Assembly: GCF_000949475.1 (NCBI RefSeq)
Contig: NZ_JRHC01000001.1
Coordinates: 682,001 to 746,000, forward strand
DNA from: Draconibacterium sediminis
Lineage (GTDB): Bacteria; Bacteroidota; Bacteroidia; Bacteroidales; Prolixibacteraceae
Direction: 5' to 3'
DNA length: 64,000 bases
Positions 7,991 through 16,807 of this stretch are shown piece after piece. Each line of letters begins with the position of its first letter. The first letter of the stretch is position 1. Both the position numbers and the translations under genes were made by a program. The notes under the pieces were generated by a model, which saw only the letters and a program-made list of their open reading frames with translations, had not been told where the DNA came from and did no database searches.

Positions 7991-10468
7991 ATGAAGTACT
8001 TGAAGAACGTAATTTTAATCGCCCTTCTATTTATAGGGGTGAATTCTTATGCATTAATTGAAGATCCTGTAAAAGAGAATGACCCAAACGATGATGGTAA
8101 AGGTAAAATAGTGGGAACGATTGTAGAGAAAGATTCGGAAACTCCCATGGAATTTGCCAATATAGCCGTTTATAAAGAGACCGATTCAACGCTTGTAACC
8201 GGCGGTATTACCAACGAAAAAGGGGTATTTGAAATTACAAATTTAGAATATGGCGATTATTACCTCGTGGCCAATTTTATAGGTTTTAATGAGGAAAATG
8301 TGGTAGATATTAAGATCGATCGCAGCAACCGTGTATACAATTTGGGTGAGATCAATCTTGCTCCTTCAACCGTTGCCATTGGCGAAGTAAATGTGGTAGC
8401 CGACAAAGCTGCAGTAGAATACAAACTCGATAAAAAAGTGGTTAACGTTAGCCAGGTTATCAGTGCAATTGGCGGTACAGCAGTCGATGTTTTGGAGAAT
8501 ACACCTTCCATTCAGGTAGATATTGAAGGTAATGTATCCTTACGCGGCTCGGGAAATTTTACCGTCTTAATAGATGGCCGCCCAAGTGTTTTAAGTGGTA
8601 GCGACGCCCTGCGCCAGATTCCTTCTTCGGCAATCGAGAATATTGAAATCATTACCAATCCATCGGCAAAATACGAACCCGATGGTGCGGCAGGTATCAT
8701 TAACCTGGTTATGAAAAAGAACTCGATGAACGGACTGAACGGAATTGTAAACGCCAGCGTTGGCACGGGCGATAAATACCGTGGCGATTTTATGCTGAAC
8801 TACCGTTTTGAAAAACTGAACCTGTTTTTTGGTGCCGACTGGAGCGATGAAATCAACAATGGGGAAATGGCTTCGGAACGTGAAACGTATTACAACGATA
8901 CGACTGAATTTTTGAACATGGGTGGCGACCGCAAGTGGATTCGTGGCGGACACCGTTTTAAGGGTGGTGCCGATTTTTACCTGGGCACCAACACTACCTT
9001 AACGCTTTCGGGCGAAACAGGAACCTCGAAACGTGGCAGCGAAGGTGGCGGCCGAACCGAAAATTTTACGGTACCGGCCTCGGAACAAATATTATCAATA
9101 AGCGATGAAACTTCGGAACGTAACAACGACTTTTATACGCTGAACATGAATTTTCAGCATAAATTCGATGATAACGGACACCGTATTGAGGCTACGGCCT
9201 ACTATTCGGACGAGACCGGAACCGACAATGAAATAGAAGCTGAATTGCTTGCCGACGGGAATTGGAATCCTACCAACGAATATTTGTCGAATGTGTCGAC
9301 ACTGGAGACCGAGGATGAGCAAGACATTCGTTTAAAACTCGATTATACCTATCCGTTTAGCGAAGATGGCCGTTTTGAGGCCGGTTACCAGGGGCGCCTG
9401 GAAAGCGAAAACGAGACACTCGAATTTCGCGATTACGACCAGGCAAGCGACAGCTGGATTATAAATGATAAATATTCGAGCGCTACCGATTTTCAACGCG
9501 ATATACACGCAGCTTATTCTACCTACAGCAACAAGGTGGGCAAGTTGGCATACATGGCCGGTTTGCGTGGAGAGTTGACCGTTCGCGAAATAAAAAATAC
9601 AAGTGCTGAAAATGTGTCGTCGTTAAATCGTTTCGATTTGTTTCCAACGGCACACTTTTCGTATCCTTTAGCGCAAACGGCTGATGTTACCGCCAGCTAC
9701 AGCCGAAGGATAAACCGACCAAGTGGTCGCGATCTTGACCCTACACCGAATTATTACAACCGTTATACCATTCGTTTTGGTAATCCCGATTTGGAACCTG
9801 AATACACCAACTCGTACGAACTTGGTTTTATGAAACGCTTTGGTGAATCACGTTCGTTTGTTTCGGCCGATGTGTTTCGCAGGGTAACCAACAATAAAAT
9901 CGACCGCACACAGGAATTGGGCGAAGACGGTATTTTTTACATGTACACCGACAATTTTGATAAAGACTACAGCACCGGTCTTGAAGTAACCGGAAACCTG
10001 AGTTACAAAAAATGGTTAACCGTTAATACCAGTGTGAACGTTTACGATTATAAAATTACCGGTGAGTTGAATGGTGAATCCATCGACCGGCAAAGTACAA
10101 ACTGGGGTGGCCGAATGAATACCACGTTTAAATTTGCTGAAAATTCGCGTCTGCAGGTAAATGCATTTTACCGCGGTAAATCAGTATCGGCACAGGGCGA
10201 AAGTGGTGCCATGTTCTTCACCAATGTCTCGTATCGCCAGGAGTTTATGAATAAAAAACTTTCGGCAACGGTTAGCGTTCGCGATCCTCTGGGAACCGGG
10301 CGTTTCGAACGTACAAGTTATGGCGACGACTTTAAAAGCTGGTTTCGTTTTGAGCGCGAACCACGTGTAGTAATGCTTACATTAAGCTACAAGATTAATA
10401 ACTTTAAAGAAGAACGTCGCGGCGAAGGTGGCGGCGATGGAATGGACATGGGTGGCGGAGAATTTTAG
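7991..10468 (+). CDS. TonB-dependent receptor, outer membrane beta-barrel family
   Basis: Outer-membrane protein of 825 residues. Signal peptide at 1-22 (ending VNSYA), a carboxypeptidase-regulatory-like beta sandwich at about 37-120 (GKIVGTIVEKDSETPMEFAN, ITNEKGVFEI), then a plug domain at about 155-250 (VSLRGSGNFTVLIDGRPSVL, AIENIEIITNPSAKYEPDGA, GIINLVMKK) and a beta-barrel running to the end. The plug is of the kind paired with the outer-membrane beta-barrel family rather than classic SusC, and no SusD partner is adjacent. The C-terminus has a Gly/Asp/Met-rich tail after the last strand, which is odd for a barrel protein. Substrate unknown; it may be linked to the BlaI/BlaR1 genes downstream. 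Confidence 0.9.
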   Translation: MKYLKNVILIALLFIGVNSYALIEDPVKENDPNDDGKGKIVGTIVEKDSETPMEFANIAVYKETDSTLVTGGITNEKGVFEITNLEYGDYYLVANFIGFNEENVVDIKIDRSNRVYNLGEINLAPSTVAIGEVNVVADKAAVEYKLDKKVVNVSQVISAIGGTAVDVLENTPSIQVDIEGNVSLRGSGNFTVLIDGRPSVLSGSDALRQIPSSAIENIEIITNPSAKYEPDGAAGIINLVMKKNSMNGLNGIVNASVGTGDKYRGDFMLNYRFEKLNLFFGADWSDEINNGEMASERETYYNDTTEFLNMGGDRKWIRGGHRFKGGADFYLGTNTTLTLSGETGTSKRGSEGGGRTENFTVPASEQILSISDETSERNNDFYTLNMNFQHKFDDNGHRIEATAYYSDETGTDNEIEAELLADGNWNPTNEYLSNVSTLETEDEQDIRLKLDYTYPFSEDGRFEAGYQGRLESENETLEFRDYDQASDSWIINDKYSSATDFQRDIHAAYSTYSNKVGKLAYMAGLRGELTVREIKNTSAENVSSLNRFDLFPTAHFSYPLAQTADVTASYSRRINRPSGRDLDPTPNYYNRYTIRFGNPDLEPEYTNSYELGFMKRFGESRSFVSADVFRRVTNNKIDRTQELGEDGIFYMYTDNFDKDYSTGLEVTGNLSYKKWLTVNTSVNVYDYKITGELNGESIDRQSTNWGGRMNTTFKFAENSRLQVNAFYRGKSVSAQGESGAMFFTNVSYRQEFMNKKLSATVSVRDPLGTGRFERTSYGDDFKSWFRFEREPRVVMLTLSYKINNFKEERRGEGGGDGMDMGGGEF

Positions 10469-10494
10469 CGATAATACGCAACGACAATATGTTG

Positions 10495-10530
10495 AAATGC
10501 CGTTCTTTTTAAAAGAATGGCATTTTTTTT
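10495..10530 (+). terminator. Terminator after TonB receptor gene
   Basis: Long stem AAATGCCGTTCTTTT / AAAAGAATGGCATTT with a single G-T pair, followed by a T run. Confidence 0.88.
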
Positions 10531-10605
10531 ATCTGCTAATAAGTACTTATTCCATGCGGGTTTTGAGGTTGTTCAGTGTAAAAATAACTGATAATTTCGT
10601 TTTAT

Positions 10606-10650
10606 AACTGAAAAAACAGTTGCGAAACTGAAAAATCAGTTGTATGTTTG
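10606..10650 (+). promoter_or_regulatory. Twin BlaI-type operators over a TAnnTTTG promoter
   Basis: Two copies of AACTG-N6-CAGTT lie at 10606-10621 and 10626-10641, exactly 20 bases apart, and the second abuts TATGTTTG (10643-10650), a perfect -7 element; a TTG at 10620-10622 sits 20 bases upstream of it. A further half site AACTG is at 10586-10590. The arrangement predicts that the BlaI-like protein encoded 46 bases downstream represses its own operon. Confidence 0.75.
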
Positions 10651-10695
10651 CCTTCATGTTGAGCGAAATGACAACAAACTTGAAAAGAAGGAAAA

Positions 10696-11055
10696 ATGAA
10701 AAAACTAACAAAAAAGGAAGAGGAGTTAATGAAGATCCTCTGGAAACTGGAAAAAGCATTTGTAAAGGATATTGTTGAGTTGTATCCCGATCCGAAACCG
10801 CATTACAACACCATTTCGTCGTTGGTGCGTTTGTTGCAGGATAAAGGAGTGATCGGTTTTACACAATACGGCAACACCTACCAGTATTTTCCAATCATTT
10901 CGAAAGAAGAGTACCGCCGCTCGTTTATGAACCAGGTGGTAAGCGACTATTTCGATAACTCGTACAAAAGTGCTGTGGCCTTTTTTGTAAAAGAAAAAAA
11001 CCTGTCGGAAGACGAGATCGACGAGCTGGTTAAGCTTATAAAAAACAAAAAGTAA
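10696..11055 (+). CDS. BlaI/MecI/CopY family transcriptional repressor
   Basis: Winged-helix repressor of 119 residues. The first 75 residues carry the DNA-binding fold (LTKKEEELMKILWKL, then HYNTISSLVRLLQDKGVIGF as recognition helix and wing), and the C-terminal 45 residues are the dimerisation helices, where BlaI proteins are usually cleaved by the partner peptidase. The gene lies behind twin palindromes that are its probable operators and its stop codon overlaps the ATG of the M56 peptidase gene (TAATG), so the two are translationally coupled. By family, the repressor is inactivated after the membrane partner senses a signal. Confidence 0.92.
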   Translation: MKKLTKKEEELMKILWKLEKAFVKDIVELYPDPKPHYNTISSLVRLLQDKGVIGFTQYGNTYQYFPIISKEEYRRSFMNQVVSDYFDNSYKSAVAFFVKEKNLSEDEIDELVKLIKNKK

Positions 11056-14000
11056 TGGAAGATTTTATCCTCTATATCGGAAAGGCAGCTTTGGCGCTAG
11101 GTGCTTTTTACCTGGCTTACCTGGCTCTTTTCCAACACCAGAAACATTTTCTGTTTAACCGGATTTATTTGCCGGTGTCGTTTCTGGTTAGTTTCCTTAT
11201 TCCGCTCATTACCTTTACCAAAGTGAATTACATAAAGCCGCTTCCGGTTGCTGTATCAGAAAGTTTTGCTTACCTGCCCGAAGCCGCTGTGGTTAACGAA
11301 CCGCAATTTACCTTCGAATGGTATCATTACCTGTTGGGGATTTATGCGCTCGGAATAATCGTATTTCTCCTGAACCTGCTCGTCGGGCACCTCAAAGCCA
11401 TACACATCATCCGATTTAGCCGCCTGAAAGAATTGTTTGGTGCGCAAGTTAACCTGACTATAAAGGATGTTCATCCTTTCTCTTTCTTCTCGCGAATTGT
11501 GCTGTCGGAGAAAACATTGAAAAATCCCAATCTGAAAATGATCGTCGATCACGAAATGATTCACGTAAGAGAACGTCATACGCTCGATATTCTTTTTGCC
11601 GAGCTGCTGTTTCTCTTTCAGTGGTTTAACCCTTTTGCCTGGTTAACCCGCGATGCGATGCGAAATAACCTGGAATACCTGACTGATCATCAGGTAGCCC
11701 AAAATCATAATGCCGAAGCTTATCAATTGGCCATGGTAGGACTGGCGCATAAAAAAGGAGTGGCTCCCTTTTTAACTGCGCTTAACGGCTCACAATTAAA
11801 AAACCGTATTATCATGATGAAAAAGAAAACAGAAAATCGGTACAGCCTGCTCAAACAGTTGGTTGTACTCCCCCTGCTGGCCATTTTAATTATGGGTTTG
11901 TCGAACAAAGAAATAAGAACCGAAGTGCTTCACAATGACGCCCAGTTAAAAGTAGTTGTTGATGGTGTTGAGCTTCCTGCCGATCATCCCGAACTGATGA
12001 AACTTGATTTTGCCAATGGATTTGATGGAGGCGAAATAATTAAAGCGCTTGGCCTGGAAGACAAAGTGGTTGCCAATGCAATGACATTTGATAAAAATCC
12101 GGAAGAGGATGGAGTTTACTGCATTCAAACCAGCGATTATGAAGTAGGCACCGATCCCGAATTTGATAAAATGCTGGGCCGGCCTCTCGTTCTTGTACGA
12201 AGCGGGAACTTTACCGTAAAAGGTTCAGTAGAAAATGCATTGGGTAAGGTGATACCGAATGCCAAAATCGTTAACAACGAATCGTTGGAAGAATTTGTAG
12301 CAGATGAGAATGGAGCTTTCGAACTTGCGTTTAACGGAATAGAAAAACCGGTGGTTTTAAGTTTTTCGGCACCCGGTTATGTCAAAAATGATGTTGTTTA
12401 TTACGGCAACAAAAATGAACTGAGAATAGCTCTTACTGACAATGACCCGGAGAAAGAACTAACCATTTCAGGAAAAATAACCAATGACAAAGGTGAGCCT
12501 CTTTCAGCAGTGGCCGTGTTAATTGAAGGAACCGCAACCGGTACTATTTCGGATTTCTCAGGGAACTATGAAATCAATGTAGCTAACGAAGATGCAGTGC
12601 TGATTTTTAATATGTTGGGCTATGAGTTCAGAAAAGTTCCGGCCAACAAAGAGCATATTAATGTGGTGCTGACCAAAAACGATATCGAGTCGCAACAATC
12701 ACCATACGGTGTTGTGGTTAAAACAGGGCATACCGTTTCAGGAAAAATTACCAACGAAGATGGTGACGGGATTCCCGCTGTAGCTGTGCTGGTAAAAGGA
12801 ACCAAAATTGGTACTATTTCGGATGTGAAAGGAATCTACAAAATTGAAACCGACGAAAACAATACCCTGGTTTTTAAAATGATTGGTTACGCTGAGAAGC
12901 AAGTTGCCATCGATGGAAAATCGGAACTTAATGTCCAACTGGAATCTAATAAAGATTCTGGATCAGCAGGATGGATATTATCCGGTGGCATCAATGGAGT
13001 TGTAGCTGCAAATGGAGGCGATGTTGTCATAACTCCGTCTTCGTCAAATGGAATCAAAATATCCACCTACGGTCAGGAAGATAATCAACCGCTATACGTT
13101 GTGGATGGAAAAATACAAGCATCTCTCGATTACCTTAGTCCCGCCAATATTGAATCAATCTCGGTTTTGAAAGATCAGAGTTCAACTTCGCTCTATGGCG
13201 ATAAAGGAAAAAACGGGGTGATCATTGTAACCACAAAAGCCGCTGCCAAGGATAAAAAAGATGAGGTGAAAGTGATTGGCTACGGAGCACAGAAAAAAAC
13301 GAATGACCCGCTTGAAAGTATTCGGGTTCACGGTTTTGCAAACGATCCTGAGAATGCCCCAATGTACATTGTGGACGGCAAACCGGCAGCTGAAATTGAA
13401 TCAATTGAGCCGGAAAATATTGAATCTATCTCTGTTTTAAAAGATGCACAAGCTAAAATCTTATATGGCGAAAAAGGTAAAAACGGTGTAATCATAATAA
13501 CCACAAAGGATGCTGCCAAAGCCAAAATGGATGAAGCTGTGGTACTTGTTGAAGGTATTCCTTACGATGGCGACATTAATGATATCGATCCGAAAACCAT
13601 TGAATCAATGGAAGTGCTAAAAGATGGAAATGCTACCAAACGATTTGGCCCGATAGCCAAAAACGGCGCCATATCGATTAAACTGAAAGGAGAGGCCGAT
13701 CTTAATGGTAAATCTCCCTTAATTTTTCTCGACGGCGAAAAATACACCGGCGAAATGGATGACATCGATCCTGGTAATATTGAATCGATCGATGTTCTGA
13801 AAGATGCTTCTGCTATTGAAACTTTTGGTGAAGAAGGGAAAGATGGTGTGATACTTATTAGAACCAAATTGTCTGATATAAACTCGGTTCTGGATTTACG
13901 AAAGTTTATCGCAAAAAGGATAAAATATCCAAAGGAGTTGGTCGAAGCCAATGCTACGGGTGTTAGCAAAATCTATGTTAAAGTGAATAGCAGTGGAAGC

Positions 14001-14228
14001 ATCATCGCTGCTGATGAAAACGTTGTTAAAGGAGCAATACCTGTTGATGAGGTGGCTGTTGTGGCTTATAAACAAAATGAAGCGAATGATACGAACATTT
14101 TGGACGTACAAGATAAATTCAACCTTGAAGCCAAAAGGGTAATTCTGCAACTGCCAAAACTGAATATCCCGGAGTTTAAGGATAAAACAATTGTTTTGAA
14201 GGTAAAATTCATGCTTCAAGAAAAGTAA
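11055..14228 (+). CDS. BlaR1-type M56 metallopeptidase fused to carboxypeptidase-like, plug-like and TonB-C-like domains
   Basis: 1057-residue inner-membrane protein. Helices at about 5-25, 37-55, 92-111, 180-197 and 268-282 form a BlaR1/MecR1-type M56 peptidase; zinc-binding HEMIH is at 166-170 and the third ligand is probably Glu207 in NNLEYLTDH. The rest is periplasmic: three carboxypeptidase-regulatory-like repeats (about 390-640; SGKITNDKGEP, SGKITNEDGDG), then four repeats of a TonB-plug fragment with the pattern ESI-VLKD-YG-GKNGVI-TTK, and a TonB-C-like end (IKYPKELVEANATG). Related M56 proteins with one plug repeat are common in Bacteroidota; four is unusual. Co-translated with blaI. 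By family it senses an envelope signal and relieves BlaI repression; the signal is unknown. Confidence 0.87.
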   Translation: MEDFILYIGKAALALGAFYLAYLALFQHQKHFLFNRIYLPVSFLVSFLIPLITFTKVNYIKPLPVAVSESFAYLPEAAVVNEPQFTFEWYHYLLGIYALGIIVFLLNLLVGHLKAIHIIRFSRLKELFGAQVNLTIKDVHPFSFFSRIVLSEKTLKNPNLKMIVDHEMIHVRERHTLDILFAELLFLFQWFNPFAWLTRDAMRNNLEYLTDHQVAQNHNAEAYQLAMVGLAHKKGVAPFLTALNGSQLKNRIIMMKKKTENRYSLLKQLVVLPLLAILIMGLSNKEIRTEVLHNDAQLKVVVDGVELPADHPELMKLDFANGFDGGEIIKALGLEDKVVANAMTFDKNPEEDGVYCIQTSDYEVGTDPEFDKMLGRPLVLVRSGNFTVKGSVENALGKVIPNAKIVNNESLEEFVADENGAFELAFNGIEKPVVLSFSAPGYVKNDVVYYGNKNELRIALTDNDPEKELTISGKITNDKGEPLSAVAVLIEGTATGTISDFSGNYEINVANEDAVLIFNMLGYEFRKVPANKEHINVVLTKNDIESQQSPYGVVVKTGHTVSGKITNEDGDGIPAVAVLVKGTKIGTISDVKGIYKIETDENNTLVFKMIGYAEKQVAIDGKSELNVQLESNKDSGSAGWILSGGINGVVAANGGDVVITPSSSNGIKISTYGQEDNQPLYVVDGKIQASLDYLSPANIESISVLKDQSSTSLYGDKGKNGVIIVTTKAAAKDKKDEVKVIGYGAQKKTNDPLESIRVHGFANDPENAPMYIVDGKPAAEIESIEPENIESISVLKDAQAKILYGEKGKNGVIIITTKDAAKAKMDEAVVLVEGIPYDGDINDIDPKTIESMEVLKDGNATKRFGPIAKNGAISIKLKGEADLNGKSPLIFLDGEKYTGEMDDIDPGNIESIDVLKDASAIETFGEEGKDGVILIRTKLSDINSVLDLRKFIAKRIKYPKELVEANATGVSKIYVKVNSSGSIIAADENVVKGAIPVDEVAVVAYKQNEANDTNILDVQDKFNLEAKRVILQLPKLNIPEFKDKTIVLKVKFMLQEK

Positions 14229-14262
14229 ATAATAAGCTTATTAATCACACAAAATAACTAAA

Positions 14263-14300
14263 CGGGCGACTATCATTTAATAGTCGCCCGCTGCTTTTCT
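14263..14300 (+). terminator. Terminator after BlaR1-like gene
   Basis: Perfect 11-bp stem CGGGCGACTAT / ATAGTCGCCCG ending at 14290, followed by a T-rich stretch. Confidence 0.75.
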
Positions 14301-14634
14301 TTAAAACAATTAAAGTGTTGGTTTAAATTCTGCAGTTAAGAAAAGTATTGTCGGTTGGCTCTGTTATGTTCCCACACACAAGAAAGATCTCTTCAGTTGC
14401 TACGGAAATCATTTTTCACACTTGAAATGTATTTTCAGCAAGTGCGGAAATCATTTTACACGCGTGTAATGTGTTTTCAGCTAAGGCGGAAATTGTATTA
14501 CACAAATGAAATGTTATTTCCGAGAATGACGAAGAGTTGTTACAATGGTGTAATGTAAAATCCGGCGCTCCGGATATCGTTTGGCAGCCTTGTAAAGTAT
14601 TTTTCGCTGTGGCTGACAAGGCATTTCAGAAATG
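14301..14634. repeat. Gene-less stretch with five tandem 42-bp repeats
   Basis: From 14403 to about 14613 a unit starting CGGAAAT recurs at 14403, 14445, 14487, about 14530 and 14571, i.e. every 42 bases with one-base slips. Copies are imperfect; most keep a central segment like TTACACGCGTGTAA, a palindrome that is perfect in unit two, and a TTTTCAGC part. Reading the array in frame gives 14-residue periodic peptides on both strands, but with no start context or family match, so I treat it as noncoding. Confidence 0.7.
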
Positions 14635-14681
14635 AAAAAAGGATGCCATCTCTCTGAGAAACCTCAAACAGGGATGGCATC
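14635..14681 (-). terminator. Leftward terminator of GH97 gene
   Basis: GATGCCATC (14642-14650) pairs with GATGGCATC (14673-14681); on the minus strand the hairpin is followed by a T run (A run at 14635-14640). Confidence 0.75.
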
Positions 14682-14717
14682 TTTGTATACTCGAAACTCG
14701 TGTCTCGCTACTCGTAG

Positions 14718-16667
14718 CTATTTTTTCTCAATGATAGCCACCCAGCCACCACCGGGAGCCATTTTAACGTTTACTGTTGATTCTGATGTAACTTCCACCG
14801 TTTCCTGCGCAAAGTCGGCAGCATGTTTATCAGCGTTCAGTCCGTCTTTCCACACTTTCATTGTGTACGTTCCGTCGCCAAGGAAATCGAGTTTTAATTC
14901 CATCTCACGCGGATTCCAGTCGGTCAGAGCACCCACAAACCATTTGTCGCCCGAGCGGCGAGCAACGGCAACATAGTCACTCACTTTGGCTTCCAGCACT
15001 TGGGTATCGTCCCAAACCGATGGAACTGCCGCAAGGAATTCCATACATTCCGGCTCGCGGTAATAGTTGGATGGATTATCGGCCAGCATTTGCAGCGGGC
15101 TTTCAAAAACCGGGTACAAAGCCAACTGGTGACAGCGTGTTCCCTGGCTCATTGGTTCGGTAAATACCTGGGCGAAATTCTCCTTTGTTTTGTTGATCAT
15201 CGCACCCGGAGTATAGTCCATTGCACCGGCAACCATACGAATAAAAGGCAAAGTTACATCGTGCTCCGGATCGGGTAAGTTCGACCATTTGGCATTTTCC
15301 AAACCTTTAACACCCTCGTACGAAATTACGTTCGGGTATGCACGATCCAAACCGCTTGGTTTGTAGGCTCCGTGGAAATCAACCAGCAAGTTGTGCTCAG
15401 CACATTTGCGCGCAATTTTCTCGTAAAAGTTTACCATCCACTGGTCGTCGCGTTGCATAAAGTCCATTTTAATACCTTTGGCGCCCCACGCCTGAAACTG
15501 ATCGAGTGCTTCCTCCAGTTTGTCGTCCATAGCTTTCCAAACTACCCAAAGAATTACGTCAACATTTTTTTCTTTTCCATAGTCGATTATTTCTTTAACG
15601 TCGATGTCTTTTTCCAGCTTCATAATATCGGAAAGCACATACCAGCCTTCGTCCAGAATGATGTATTCCAAACCATATTCCGATGCAAAATCGATGTAGT
15701 ATTTGTAGGTTTCGGTATTTACACCGGCCACAAAATCAACACCGTAAATGTTATTGGCATTCCACCAGTCCCATGCCACTTTGCCGGGTTTAATCCAGCC
15801 GGTATTCTCCAATCTGCACTCAGGAGCCAGTTTGTATATCATTTCTGTTTCTATCAACTGGCCGTCGTTTTCGGTAATTACGATAGCACGCCACGGGAAT
15901 TCTCGCGGTCCGCTGCATTCGGCAATATAATCGGCATATTTTGTTGGTTTTACATCGCGGTCGCGCAGTTGCTCGGTTTCCAGTACCACTCCGGGGTATT
16001 TCCCAATTAATGCATATTTGTTATCATCGCAACCACGTAAATACATTCCCGGGTAATCCATCAGGTTCGATTCCGAAATGTAGGTTTTAACACCGTTTCC
16101 GCAGTCAACCAATAAACCGGTCGAAGCAAACCGGTCGCTACCGATATTCGACAGTGTTTCGCGCAGGTATTCACGCTCCTGGTGGGTCATCATACTTTCT
16201 TCTTCAGGAAACCACAGTTTGTTGTCGGCCGGAAAAACGAAAGTAGCCAGTTCGCTTTTTACTTTGTATTCGCCATCTTTGTCCGACACCCAACGGTAAG
16301 CAGCGCCATCGTCGTACGCCCTGAATTGCAAGGCATAACCTTTAAACGTCAGAGTCAGTTCTTTGTATTCGTCTTTTATGGTAGCGCTTTTTCGCTGCAC
16401 AACCGGAGTAAGCACCTGCGATACACTGTTGGTTTTTGTTTTACGTACCTTGGCGTCCACTCCCCAAACTGTTCCATCATTCAATTCCATCGAAATTTGC
16501 GATGGCGCAACAATTGGGGTTCCGTTTAGCAACACCGAGTAGGTAACAGTTTCGTCAATATTCACCTTAACCTGTATTTTCCCCGATGGAGATTCGAGCG
16601 AATATTCCCTGGCCGAAAGGGAGAAAACAAGGGCAACAAGAGTAATCAGTAGAGTTATTCTTTTCAT
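14718..16667 (-). CDS. Glycoside hydrolase family 97 (alpha-glucosidase or alpha-galactosidase)
   Basis: 649-residue exported glycosidase of GH97, reading from MKRITLLITL at 16667; an upstream in-frame Met precedes the signal peptide and is unlikely. Signal peptide 1-19, N-terminal beta-supersandwich to about 280 (ESPSGKIQV, FPWRAIVI), a TIM barrel at about 290-560 (GKVAWDWWNANN, ILDEGWY) and a C-terminal beta domain. The barrel has GIKMDFMQRDD with Asp402 and VISYEGVKG with Glu451; an Asp at this position matches the nucleophile of the retaining GH97 branch (BtGH97b type) rather than the inverting SusB type. No SusC/D genes adjoin. Alpha-galactosidase activity is a guess from that residue. 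Confidence 0.93.
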   Translation of the reverse strand: MKRITLLITLVALVFSLSAREYSLESPSGKIQVKVNIDETVTYSVLLNGTPIVAPSQISMELNDGTVWGVDAKVRKTKTNSVSQVLTPVVQRKSATIKDEYKELTLTFKGYALQFRAYDDGAAYRWVSDKDGEYKVKSELATFVFPADNKLWFPEEESMMTHQEREYLRETLSNIGSDRFASTGLLVDCGNGVKTYISESNLMDYPGMYLRGCDDNKYALIGKYPGVVLETEQLRDRDVKPTKYADYIAECSGPREFPWRAIVITENDGQLIETEMIYKLAPECRLENTGWIKPGKVAWDWWNANNIYGVDFVAGVNTETYKYYIDFASEYGLEYIILDEGWYVLSDIMKLEKDIDVKEIIDYGKEKNVDVILWVVWKAMDDKLEEALDQFQAWGAKGIKMDFMQRDDQWMVNFYEKIARKCAEHNLLVDFHGAYKPSGLDRAYPNVISYEGVKGLENAKWSNLPDPEHDVTLPFIRMVAGAMDYTPGAMINKTKENFAQVFTEPMSQGTRCHQLALYPVFESPLQMLADNPSNYYREPECMEFLAAVPSVWDDTQVLEAKVSDYVAVARRSGDKWFVGALTDWNPREMELKLDFLGDGTYTMKVWKDGLNADKHAADFAQETVEVTSESTVNVKMAPGGGWVAIIEKK

Positions 16668-16807
16668 GTTAGATAGTTTTTGAATTTTGTTCCGAAAGTA
16701 CAAATTAAATGATCTCAGAAACATACACATATGTTCTGTTTTATATAAAGGAAGATGCAAAAAAATGATTTTATACCTATCTTACGGTAAATTTTAAAGC
16801 AAAGGTT

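Noticed and set aside
14355-14558. 67-codon repetitive ORF through the 42-bp array
   Set aside because: Periodicity is due to 42 being divisible by three; no start signal and both strands read similarly.
14403-14613. CRISPR array
   Set aside because: Units are contiguous with no spacers, are degenerate, and no cas genes exist in the window.
15372-16010. 212-codon open frame antisense to GH97
   Set aside because: Lies wholly inside a certain gene on the other strand, no start context, and no family resemblance; typical shadow of GC-biased codons.
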